Assembly (NCBI GenBank): GCA_964035545.1
Contig: OZ037767.1
Coordinates: forward strand, 19,229,628 to 19,293,627
Source of the DNA: Bugula neritina
Taxonomy: Eukaryota > Bryozoa > Gymnolaemata > Cheilostomatida > Bugulidae
DNA: 64,000 nt
Direction of reading: 5' to 3'
The notes under the pieces are model-generated. The model was not told the DNA's origin. It made no database searches and saw only the letters and a list, made by a program, of their open reading frames with translations. Positions 23,501-34,000 of the stretch are shown in pieces; within the stretch, counting starts at the first letter, position 1; each line of letters starts with the position of its first letter. Made by a program: the position numbers and the translations under genes.

Positions 23501-25911
23501 GGAGAAAGGAAATGTGTACTTAACTTACAAGTCATGATGTTATAACAGAAACCAAAATTAAGTACAGACTTGAAGAGGGAAGATGAGATAACTACTACGA
23601 CCCCATGACCCCAATGGATCTGTAGGATTTGCATTCATCTATAATAGTGGTTTATCTATAATAGTGGTTTCATTCAACTGCCGCTGTCCCCATGCATCAA
23701 ATAAAAATCTCATTGGCAGGGGACTTAGTGATTGGGGGCTATTGTGAGCAGCACCAAGACTAGATTAAATATATATATCTGGTGGATATAAGCAATTAGT
23801 ATGAGAATAAATTAATTGAAAATACATTTTAATTATTCAGGTATAAAGACATTGGCAGGTGATGCCTCACTGTAGCTTATAGTTGACTTGTTATGCGATA
23901 CTAAGACACATCATGGATGTTGTTTTGGAACTGGGACTGTGTAGTTCACAGAATATTATGTTTGGAAGAGGTTTTGTAACGCTGCCAATAGCACTTCCAG
24001 CTATAATAATTGTGTTAGTGTTGGAATCTGACAGAAAATTAAATATTGACAAAATACACTAATAATGAGACCAGTTAAACAAAGGTAGCAGTCACTTCAA
24101 TGCTAGGGGATAACTACGGCATACTTGGGCTCCACTCTTGTGAGGAGAAAGCTAAGAATTAAATAGAAAAAAAATAAAAAATAAATTTCATAAAAGCTAT
24201 TAAAGTTTTTATACAAAGTTCTAAATAATGTTGCTATCAAACTAAATATTAAAAAGTCTTGCTTATTTTCCATTAAATAAAATGGAAAGTTGTGATAAGA
24301 AACTATAGTCATGGCTACTGGTTGAAAAATATCGAGAATTTTAAAACTGAAAATATTATTTATTTACAAACAAAAGGTTATACAAAACATAAATTAGATT
24401 GTAATAAAATCATATTAATAATATTCTAATTTAATAAAAAAAATTGAGGGAAGATGGAAGCTTGGGTCTATCTGAGAAATATCGGGCAAATTTTCTTACG
24501 TCATAAATGTATCAGCTACAGTAGAAAAGATTCATTTAAAAAATTATTTTTATTACAACAAAACTGAGCTTACAAATCCTTCCTTGAATAAAAGCAGGAA
24601 ATCTACACTGGGTTAGCATACCTATTCCCAGTTGGTATACTCGTGTTCAATTATATAACTCCAACCTACAGCTACTACCCAACACTGCCAGCCACTGTTG
24701 ATTTTGTTTATAATATGGCTTTTGCTAGAGGCACCTCTTCTAAATAGTATTAGCCGCATTAGGCTGGCACCATCTCCATCAGTTCTAAGTATCTAACCAT
24801 AGATAACTATACATAATTATATATAATCAGCTTAGTTGCCAATGTAATAATTATATCTCTATCCGCCAAGAAAATAAAATTATCTCATTGCTGTCACTAG
24901 TATATTACTTTAACCATTACTAGTATATTACCCTAGCCATTACTGTTACATTACCCTAACCATTACTATTACATTACCATATCAATTACTGGTATATTAC
25001 CCTAGCCATTACTAGTAACTTACCCTAGCCATTACTATTACATTACACTAGCCATTACTATTACATTACCCTCACTATTACTAGTATATTACTTTCACCA
25101 CCTAAAGTAATTTAATAAGTTGTATAATATATATAAATTAGAGGCTAATTTGAAACTTGGCAGTTACAATCCTAAAAGTTTTGCACTTATAGCAGTTGGG
25201 TTGCTACTATCAAAACTGTCACGTACCAAGCATACGACATTATTAGCTGTTGGGGACAGTTAACTGCGTCTGCACAACAACCACTTTTACCAATTCAGCC
25301 TAAACTATCAGCAACGTGCTGAGGTGTGAATGTTCAGTGACAACCGGGCATTGCAGTCAATTTGAAATGTGAACTTTGTACGTTCCTTATCAATATCATT
25401 CAGGGTTGTGAAATTATTTCGCATCGCCTCAGTTATTTATTACGTCTAGAAACCCATATGCACTAAAGGCTACAGTAGCTATTTGATAGTTATAGTAGCT
25501 ATTAGGTAGTTATATACTATACACAGTTATAGCAGTATTTGATAGTATTTTGATACACATTCAAACTAAATCTAATGACGATTTGTATGTCATCTCTTAT
25601 TTTTAGCCTAAGGTCAATTGTGCTGGATCCAGCACATCACAGTTTCATTGTTTACGACTTGATCACCTGAAAATCACCAAGTCTCATTGAACCAACTCAA
25701 GTCACACTGAAACAAAAGTGAAAACTATTGATACGGTAGTCGAATATTATTAATATTATCATCCACAAAGATTAAGAATAACTTCACTGACCTGGCCTGA
25801 TTGAAGCAACTGCTGTATAATATCCACGGTGGCATCCCCTGCTTTACTGTCGTAGTGCTCATTACAATCAGGAAATTCAGGTCCTTGGAAAAGATTTCGT
25901 TCTTCCGCCAT
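11596..25911 (-). CDS. rn/ZNF362: C2H2 zinc-finger transcription factor, rotund/squeeze/LIN-29/ZNF362-ZNF384 family, complete
   Basis: Nine coding exons on the minus strand, all phase-consistent: 25911-25792 ([11 protein letters not shown]), 23204-22983, 21254-21026, 19506-19398, 17509-17386, 14108-13979, 13475-13295, 13009-12793, 11880-11596 (TAA). They give 538 aa. Six C2H2 fingers span roughly residues 107-281: YKCETC (split by the exon 2/3 junction), [25 protein letters not shown] and YVCEEC. The fourth has the extra residues of the [19 protein letters not shown] type, and the fifth/sixth carry the CYKCYYDE and GKSYTQDTYLQNH blocks, a finger order I know from fly rotund/squeeze, worm LIN-29 and vertebrate ZNF362/384. 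The tail is Gln/Ser-rich ([10 protein letters not shown]), then Gly/Tyr-rich. Expected to be a nuclear DNA-binding regulator. The family call is strong; one-to-one orthology is inference. The acceptor of exon 3 sits inside a SINE target duplication (21248-21259). Confidence 0.88.
11881..14264. other. Zinc-finger gene introns 6-8 and short exons
   Basis: Introns 11881-12792, 13010-13294 and 13476-13978 hold AT-rich sequence and a MITE at 13586-13735. The MITE is bracketed by two similar copies of a local segment (about 13495-13580 and 13760-13848), sharing 'ttgacagtaaactaggta' and 'catcataatggaat'. Open frames on the plus strand across the exons are shadows. Confidence 0.6.
13586..13735. mobile_element. 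150-bp MITE with TAGGTGCAGYARTGGAGAAA termini
   Basis: The left end reads taggtgcagcagtggagaaa. The right end, reverse-complemented, reads taggtgcagtaatggagaaa. Both ends begin with TA, consistent with a Tc1/mariner-type TA target. A partial copy of one end lies at 52081-52110 (taggggcagtagtggagaaa), showing a dispersed family. No ORF. Confidence 0.75.
14262..14790. repeat. Tandem array, 13-bp unit gtgagtatacaga
   Basis: About 40 copies of a 13-bp unit (gtgagtatacaga, with variants gtgagtatactga and gtgattagtactga) in zinc-finger intron 5. On the plus strand each unit looks like a 5' splice site (GTGAGTATAC), but the host gene is on the minus strand. It starts about 150 bp from the exon at 13979-14108. 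Confidence 0.9.
15560..15835. repeat. Tandem array of 16-17-bp units (acagtacagtgactac)
   Basis: About sixteen copies of acagtacagtgactac/acagtacagtgactat in zinc-finger intron 5. No coding meaning. Confidence 0.85.
16505..16565. repeat. Short tandem repeat, 17-bp unit, about 3.5 copies
   Basis: Copies of taacagacaatgagctc in zinc-finger intron 5. The remainder of this long intron (14109-17385) contains no exon that I can support. Confidence 0.75.
17931..18190. mobile_element. pogo/Tigger-like MITE, copy 1 (with internal 18-bp expansion)
   Basis: Begins TACAGTATTCCCTCAATATC and ends GGAGGGAGCACTGTA; the terminal inverted repeats resemble the CAGTGNNNCCTC type of pogo/Tigger elements and are bounded by TA on both sides. 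Copies 2 and 3 at 32027-32240 and 41371-41582 share the ends and internal blocks (cacaggccacgaaaagggc, tttgtggcttatg, ggtattctactatgtc). Between 17985 and 18060 an 18-bp unit (gaaaagggcttgaacccc) is repeated about four times in this copy only. No transposase. Confidence 0.8.
19510..19680. repeat. Roughly 60-bp tandem repeat abutting the acceptor of zinc-finger exon 4
   Basis: Nearly three copies share 'agtagttgtacttgata' and 'taactgtgagta'. The array starts within about 10 bp of the acceptor of exon 19398-19506 (minus strand). The rest of intron 3 (19507-21025) is AT-rich, with a degenerate repeat around 20455-20615 ('atttactgttgcttac'). Confidence 0.7.
21260..21483 (-). mobile_element. tRNA-derived SINE inserted at a splice acceptor
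   Basis: A 224-bp SINE on the minus strand. From its 5' end it carries a degraded tRNA-like part (box A-like ccatggtttaggggttacag, box B-like gggttcgagcctg), the family block gttaggaagagcatccagtc, and a 3' end with a run of nine T just before 'cc'. It is flanked by a perfect 12-bp target duplication CAAACACCTATG (21248-21259 and 21484-21495). On the minus strand that duplication reads CATAGGTGTTTG and contains the 3' splice site of zinc-finger exon 3 (catag then GTGTTTG). Confidence 0.88.
21496..22982. other. Zinc-finger gene intron 2, remainder
   Basis: AT-rich sequence with no supported exon. Short open frames on both strands have no recognisable protein pattern. Confidence 0.5.
23205..25791. 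other. Zinc-finger gene intron 1
   Basis: AT-rich intron of 2.6 kb. It includes a tandem repeat at about 24893-25095, with a unit of about 23-24 bp built from 'attactagtatattac' and 'cctagccattac'. No exon seen. Confidence 0.6.
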
Positions 25912-28900
25912 GACTACGTGTGTGCTGAATGAAGTGGCCAAGAAATTCTGAAATCCTAAACTTCTACATCTGGCTGTCACTTCTACAATAACCAACTAGG
26001 CAAGTATGGGAAGAGTTGTGCTAAAGCTTGCGGTGACATCAATCATTATACAATATGACGCTTGAGCGAGTTCAACCCAGCGAGAACCCTGATAGGCCAG
26101 TTGAACACTGCATATACATCCAGGGAGCGACCTCGTTCGATAGTAGATCCAACGCGTCATGCTTCTGCCAGTCACTTTTTGAGTTGCGAAGTCAACTGAA
26201 CTATTCACTTGAAACAGCTTGGTTTGATACGCAATATAGCTGTTGCCTTTTGACATAACTTCCTGCAACAGTGGAACCTCATTAGTGAAAGTAGCTGTTA
26301 CTATTACTGCATCCAACTAACTTATTAGGAATAGCTAACTTGTTAAGTGTCAATACATATTTGCTTACTAAAACGCAATTTTAGGTTTAACTAATACATT
26401 TTATGAAAACACAAGTTTTTCATTTTGAGAGTTATCTACCCTATATACATGTATGTATATACAAGACTACAAAGCAGGAGTCAATGTTATTTTGAGATGT
26501 TGGCACATAGGTTAACTAGGTCATATACTTAAAAATTGAAAGTCGCAAATATCACCACACAGGTTTGTAGGTTTTGAATTTATTCTTTCAGTTTGTTGCT
26601 TTAACAAAATTAACACTTGAAACTTCACTATTGTAGCAAATACCTTTCGAATGTCATGCAATTTGTGTAATACGCCTATTTAAGTAATAGTTGTGCTAAA
26701 AGAACATAGCAGTTGCAAACACATTGCAACACAAAGCACAGTAATTTTATTAACTGTTGATTACACGGAAGACTTGCATGAGAAGTTTAACTCTCCATCA
26801 ACAAAGCTGAGTCTATACTTACTAGATGCTACAAAATTTGTGAGCTTTTAACAATTGCAAAACAAATTAGTAAAATAACTCGGCTTCCTTGTTAGCATAT
26901 AATATAAAAAATCTTCTGTCCAGGTACTAATACTATAATAGTAGCAATAGAGCAATTAAAGTTTTCTAATTACCATTTGAAAAATCAATTTAAAGTTGAA
27001 AAACCCCTGACACAATGCACTTAATGTATGTATATTACTAAATTATTCACAGGTATTACCATAACCATCAGCTAAATATAACTTGAAGGTAGTATACCCA
27101 AGCATATTGTTTTTATGATGAAATTTTCTTATATACTGCACACTTGGCAATGACGCTTTTGGGCGCCTGCTGCACTATGGAACTGATGGTAATTATCGCT
27201 AACTTTGACTTTTAACGCTCTGTTGAATAATTTCATTTTTTATACTTAACAGCATGCGTAGTCAGCTGGTGTTACAGCTTAGTGATTTGGCAAACAAAGA
27301 ATAACAAGCAATGAAAATAAGCAATTATTTCTATTACTATAAGGCTGTGGACTCTGGGCAGAATAAACATCACCGTGAAAACAATAGACCTGGGTATACT
27401 AGTACTCTAATGGAAGTAGTATTTAGCTGATAGCCAAGATATATGCAAATAATTTAATACTACATAAATGGAGTGTGGCAGGGATTCTTTACAAAGACAG
27501 CTACACTTATTTTTTAATGAAACTCTTTATTTTATCAACTATATATTAATTATAAGTGAGCAATAACATAAACTAGTTAAACCTGCTTTATGCCCTGTAA
27601 CTGAAGTATATTAACTTAGCAATACAAAAAGTGTGAAACTAAGTCACACGAATAACGCATTGCAACACCTAGTTTCTTCAAGCTTAAAATGTTTATAGTA
27701 AGCAATATTCATACTATAATATAGAAAATCAGTTTTGGCCTCTTAGCTTTATATAACTATTATACTCTCCCACAAAAGCCAGTGGTAGTATGAGATTAAT
27801 AGCATATATTTTAATCATCAATCAAATCAGGATATTTTGCTAGGAATCGAATAATATGAGACTTAAATGTTGCAACCCTGTCTCTTTAAATATACTTCTA
27901 CTATCACGCATAGACAACATGCAAAGGAAACAAATTGTTTTCTTTCAGCTAATGAGTTTGGAGAGAGAGAGATTGGTCAAGTTCAGATAAAATAGGATAA
28001 TGCAGTCTCTTACGCACCCTTAGAGCTTATAGAACCTGGTAAACTGAAATTCAACAGACTTAATGATGCAGGCCACTACCAGCAACCGGCAACCAGTTAA
28101 CAGCTCGTATATGAAACTGAGTTCAATTGGGAAAGAAACCATAACTTAATGCATACTAGAATAATGTTTAGATAAGGTATAATTGGTGAAAAAAATATTC
28201 AAGTAAGCTCCACATTTAGTGTGTGCCCGGAACAATATGGTGCAACAATCAGTAGCATGTACAGTTCATCAATCAGTTTATCTACTGCATGGAAACAATA
28301 ATAATTATAGTTTTGGTTTAGTGACAATAAATCACTTGAAAACTGCTAGCAATTGCGTAATTTTGATCTGCTATTTAATATATTCATGCTATGGTATAAT
28401 TTTTAGCCATTGGTTTTGATGTCTTTTTGTCATTTTTTGTACAAGTCAGACAACTAGAGTTCATCCTTTTTCAAATATGTGCTGCAGTAGATTGTATATG
28501 CATATGCATCAATTTACTAGTCACAGTGCAAGCATTGCAGATCAAACTCATCAAAATGCAAAGCTGGAAACTGCAAGGATTTGTCCTATAAATTGCTCCA
28601 AACAAACCTAATCCAAAACACACTTCATACATGATAATTTGCAAGGTTTAAGGTACACAGAAACTGCAGACATGCTTGCTTTTAAAAGAATAAAGGTTAA
28701 TATGGATACCACAGCATTTTTGAAATATAATGAATTCTGAATGAAATATTTTTGTAGTTAGGAGGCCAATTGAATCATCAATGTTGCATGTTGCGTTGTC
28801 AAACTCACTTAATGTTGTAAAATATTGCTTGTAACTCTAGTAGTCTATTAAAGTCCATGAGCTGGAAAATACTTCTACTGGCTATTTCTAGATTAGTGAT

Positions 28901-31037
28901 TAACATTATCTAAAGCTAACAAGGGCGTATAATCACTGAACTGGATATTATTGAGTTCATTGCGTATAATATTATTATAAAGAATAAAAGAGAACAGTAA
29001 ACAGCGGGTCGCCTCATAGTTCACGCGCAAATCATGTAGTGCAGGAACTTAGGTGAATGTGGCCTGAATAGTTTATTGCCAGAAAACTATGAGTGCATGC
29101 AGAATACAACAATATTCGCGCATCTGATAATGAGCGTGCAGTAATCAGCTCTCAGTCTAAAAAGTACTGAGTAGAAGTCGCTTATCAAGCTGCTAATTTT
29201 TTGGGTTTTAACATTAGCAAAGTCATTTGTTTTGCGACTGCTAATCATAAGGTTTAATTTGAATGTTTTAAAATTAAGTTTAAAGAAAAGTAAGCTAAGG
29301 CCAACAATTAGTATTACAAATACAATGTAACACTAACTGCAAATCTTGGATCGAAAACTTAGACCAGTCTAAAAGTAAAACTAAAACTACTAAAAGTAAA
29401 ACACTAAGTCTAAATTATACTTAAAGTTAATCTTGTAGTTCTAACTTATAAGTTTTAATTATTGTTAAAGTAGTAACACTAACCCGTAACTCTAAGTAGT
29501 TAATACTAGTAGATGTAGTTACTCAGTAGTAATACTCACAGATGGTGTTAGCATTACACTAAATCTAATGAATAACTGTAACTGTAAGACTAAAACTAAA
29601 AGTAAGTGTATGTATAATAATAAAGACTAAATCAAAGTGCCTAAGAGTAATTCAAATCGAAAATAAATTAAAATTTAAGTTCACTACTTAGTTTCAACAC
29701 TCCTGAATTTAAACTAATACTAATACATTTACTACTATTACTATTAGTAATAGTAATACTAATAGTAGTAGTAATACTAGTAGTAGTAGTAGTACTAGTA
29801 TTAGTATTACTATAATTAATATTATTAGTATAACTGTAAGACTGAGTGTAAGTAATTAACTTTAACGTTTAGTATTACTAAGTCTAATGCAGTAATCAGT
29901 GATGGCTAACTCTAAGTTCAAGACTAATAGTAATACCAATAGTAGGCTAATGCTAATCCAATTGCAGTAGTAACAGTAACACCAACTCCAAGTCTAACTC
30001 AATAAGTAAATAAAATTAAAAATGAATGAGTCATTTTCATTGGGATACTGATTAAACTAGTAATTTAATACTAATAGTTAGTAGTTAGTAGCATTAAATT
30101 TAATGATTATGATCATCAATATCATTATGATTATAGTTGTTTCAGCATCAGCTATAACTATTAGCATGAATTTACAATTTGGTATGAGTGTCACTATTAG
30201 ACCCAGTATCAGTATGAATTATTCTTATACTCTCATCTCTCAGCATGAGAATAAGTGTGAGTATTATAGCCACTATTAAACTACTACTATGCTATCTTAC
30301 AGTAAATTGTACTATGTCATCAGCCTCAGTTTTTTCATTTTGTGATAAACTTCACGAGATATTTTAAGCAACTGTATTTATTATAATTATTTAATTAGAT
30401 TTAATATTGTTAGATTTTCCCACTACCGGAACTGGACAAAGCGCAGATAGGTGAGAAAAGGTGATAATTGTTAGATTTCATAATAACCCTGGATTATATA
30501 TTGACTTAAAATTATGGTTAACTGCAAGCACATAGTTTTTATTTCATGATTAACAATTATTGACTAAGTTATTACATGTCAATATTCACCTAAAACTGAA
30601 TGTAGAAGTATTTTTTTTAATTTCAAATTTATTATCATTTTGATTATAGGCTACTGATGAAATTTAAGCGACTATTTATAATTCAAAAAGTATGTTTTGT
30701 TTTCTCTTCAAATTGTTCCAACAGATAAAGATACCTAAAAAAAATGTAAAGAAAAATTAACTACACAAATTAATAGTTACAAATAACAATGCCAGCTTTT
30801 ACTACTGCTACTGCCTCTACTATTTTTGATTACTGAAGTTTTTAATCAGTTTAGAACTAGTTAAAATTACTGTCTACACCTAAAGATACTAATGCTGATA
30901 TTGAGTATAAATCTGAAACTAATCTTCAAAAGTCAGTCTAACCTGATTATTATATCTATTAGTTGATGTAAACATAGTTATGTCCAATATTGATTTATTT
31001 GGCTAATATTCACTTAATAGTTACTATTATATCAGTA
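25912..31037. other. Intergenic region between divergent zinc-finger and parvin genes
   Basis: Five kilobases of AT-rich DNA without a supportable coding exon. The first 400 bp upstream of the zinc-finger ATG are the richest in CG dinucleotides and may hold 5' UTR and promoter. A minus-strand open frame at 25996-26316 has no recognisable pattern. From about 29340 to 30300 the sequence becomes low-complexity ('ctaa', 'agta', 'actaatagta'), with a near-palindromic AGT/ACT tract at about 29725-29830. Promoters and non-coding first exons of both genes should be here but cannot be placed. Confidence 0.5.
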
Positions 31038-34000
31038 ATGGCGTCCAGTTCAACTCCCAGTCCCAATTCACCACCACCAACACTTACGTCCAAGAAAGAC
31101 AAAAAAGATGATACTGGTCTTTTTGAAAGGATTGGTACCTTTGGCCGCAAAAAGAAAGCAATCAATAAAGATGGTTAGTCACCTAAGCTCTCGTGGTCAC
31201 ATTTAGTTTAGTTGACTAAAGCTGTAGTACTAACTTGACTATTCGCATCTTAATTCTGTGAAGTAGCAGGTTTCTTAGTAATGCAATGCAGTTCCAACTT
31301 TGTAACTAAGAAATATTAGCTCTGCCAGTGAACTAAAAGTGTCATATATCTCAATATCATATCACTCAATGATATGCCATGTAATTATAAATATGAACAC
31401 CGGCATAGCAAAGAATCGTGACCAATTTGTTTGAGTCATAAGTAAATGATTTTATGCTAATGCTTACTCTTGTGCTCAAAATTACCAACAGATAGTAGTC
31501 ATTGTTCAAGCCTGTAATAGTGCTCTTTATTATCCCAACAGTTGGATTGCTGGTTGTCAATTCATTACCGCCGCCTCCAAGTTTTTCTTTTTCTTTATTG
31601 CTTTTTAGAATTTGGTTTTAAAATGCTATGTTTTCCGTTTTTGGTAAAATCAACATTTTATCAACTTGACTTGACAATGACTAAGTTTTAAGAATAAAAT
31701 TAGTAAGTTTCAATATTAATTCTTTAAATTAGTTGGTACAAATATTTTTAGAATTATTTAGGATAGTTTTTTTTGTTCTTTTGAATTAATATTTATATTA
31801 TAATTCTGAAGAGGAGTATTGTTTGTTAATTGTTGCTATTTGCATATTATATGAAAATTTCATAAATTTGATTGGTTACAGTTCAAGGTGTCTCTAACAT
31901 AAGATTTTTCCTCCACTGAATGACCTAGTATAGAAGAAAAGTCATGGACACAGCTTGTATTGTCCACGTTTCATTTTTATCTGAGCGGGCCTTTAGCTCT
32001 AGCTATACAATATTTTTATTTCTATGTACAGTTTTCCCTCTGTGTCTCACTAAGCTACAGATCTCAAAACCTGAATTTGTGACACACTAAAATACCAGAT
32101 TCAACTTCCGGATCCATATAATTTGGCCATTTTGTCCCTATACATACATACATAAGCCACAAAACTGAGGTCCAAGTCCTTCTCCTGCCCTAGGAAATTT
32201 TGTGAGAACAGGATCCGTGAGCTACGGATGGAGCACTGTATTGGTATTCGCCTACTCATTGTGCATGTCTTTTGGAATTTAGCCCAAGATCTGGCTGATG
32301 AGAGTCAAAAGTTCTCGGAGCATTCCACAGCAACCGCCCCTGTTGTCATTGATTATGAGCCAGAGAGCTACGTTCTTGAAGAAAATGAGGAGCGTTCTAT
32401 GATAGAACCACAGTCTAAAAATGATCCTAAACTCAAAAATATAATACAGGTGAACTATGTGCCCGAGCTATTTCATGGTTTCTCATGGGTCTTTTAGTAT
32501 TCTAAAATTTTAAGTCAGTTTGAAAAGCAAGTTATAAAGGTTTTGTACGGCTAGTTTCCCTGTATGCTTAGGTGCTGTTGGACTGGATCAATGATGAATT
32601 GGCCAACCATAGAATTATTGTAAAGGATATTCAGGAAGATATGTATGACGGACAGGTGTTACAGAAACTAGTTGGTGAGTATGGGCTCTCCTTTCACAGA
32701 GGTTTTGTATGTCTCGGTTAAAATAGGAAGTCATAGTAAATGGAGTTGCTAACAAATGCTAACTTTTGAATTTCTAAGTTGGTACTGATAATGTTGTGTT
32801 CTACCAATGCAAAGGCATACGTTTCTTTCATGACTGTATTTTATGATTACAGTTTGCGAGCTTGCTAAATGTGATATTGGGTTGTCTTTCAATTTGCAAT
32901 TTATTAGTTGTTGTTTCATGCCGGACTCAAAGGTCGTATTTGATTTTATTTGAAGCCCAAGGTCATATCATTTTACTTGTGTTGTACAACTAGAATGAGT
33001 TGTCATTTTACACTTTTGTACATTACCAACCTTGGGCTCTGTTATTTCAAACAGTCTCTTATAACATTTCTCCCAACTGCAAGCAGAATAAAATTATCTT
33101 TGTTTAGCTTGTGACAGACTAAATTTATTTAACCAATCTGATAAAAAATATGAAATTTTATTTTCTTGTAATGCACTAAAAACTTGCTTACCAACATAAA
33201 ATCTCAGCTAATAAGCATTTTCTATATTTCTCGGATCGCCAAAAGCTGCACCATTGTGTCTGTATACAGCTTGATTATTGAGTTACCCGATGTGAGTAAA
33301 TGTAACATAGCTAACTCAAAAAGTTTATACTTTTTAGAGCAGTTGGCAAATCTGAAGATTGAGGTGCCAGAAGTAACTCAGTCTGAGATTGTACAGAAAC
33401 AGAAGTTGAAGGTGGTACTGGAGGTGGTGAGTCACATTCTCAACCTGCCACCTCACAGCACTCAACGATGGAATGCAGATAGTGAGTAACTATTATACTG
33501 TGAGTAATTATTATACTGTGAGTAACTATTATACTGTGAGTAACTATTATACTGTGAGTAACTATTATACTGTGAGTAACTATTACACTGTGAGTAACTA
33601 TTACACTGTGAGTAACTATTACACTGTGAGTAACTATTATACTGTGAGTAACTATTATACTGTGAGTAACTATTATACTGTGAGTAACTATTATACTGTG
33701 AGTAACTATTATACTGTGAGTAACTATTATACTGTGAGTAACTATTATACTGTGAGTAACTATTATATTGTGAGTAACTATTATACTGTGAGTAACTATT
33801 ACACTGTGAGTAACTATTATACTGTGAGTAACTATTATACTGTGAGTAACTATTATACTGTGAGTAACTATTATACTGTGAGTAACTATTATACTGTGAG
33901 TAACTATTATACTGTGAGTAACTATTATATTGTGAGTAACTATTATACTGTGAGTAACTATTGCACTGTGAGTAACTATTATACTGTGAGTAACTATTAT

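Noticed and set aside
25996-26316. 106-codon minus-strand frame upstream of the zinc-finger ATG
   Set aside because: No motif; more likely 5' UTR or promoter of the zinc-finger gene.
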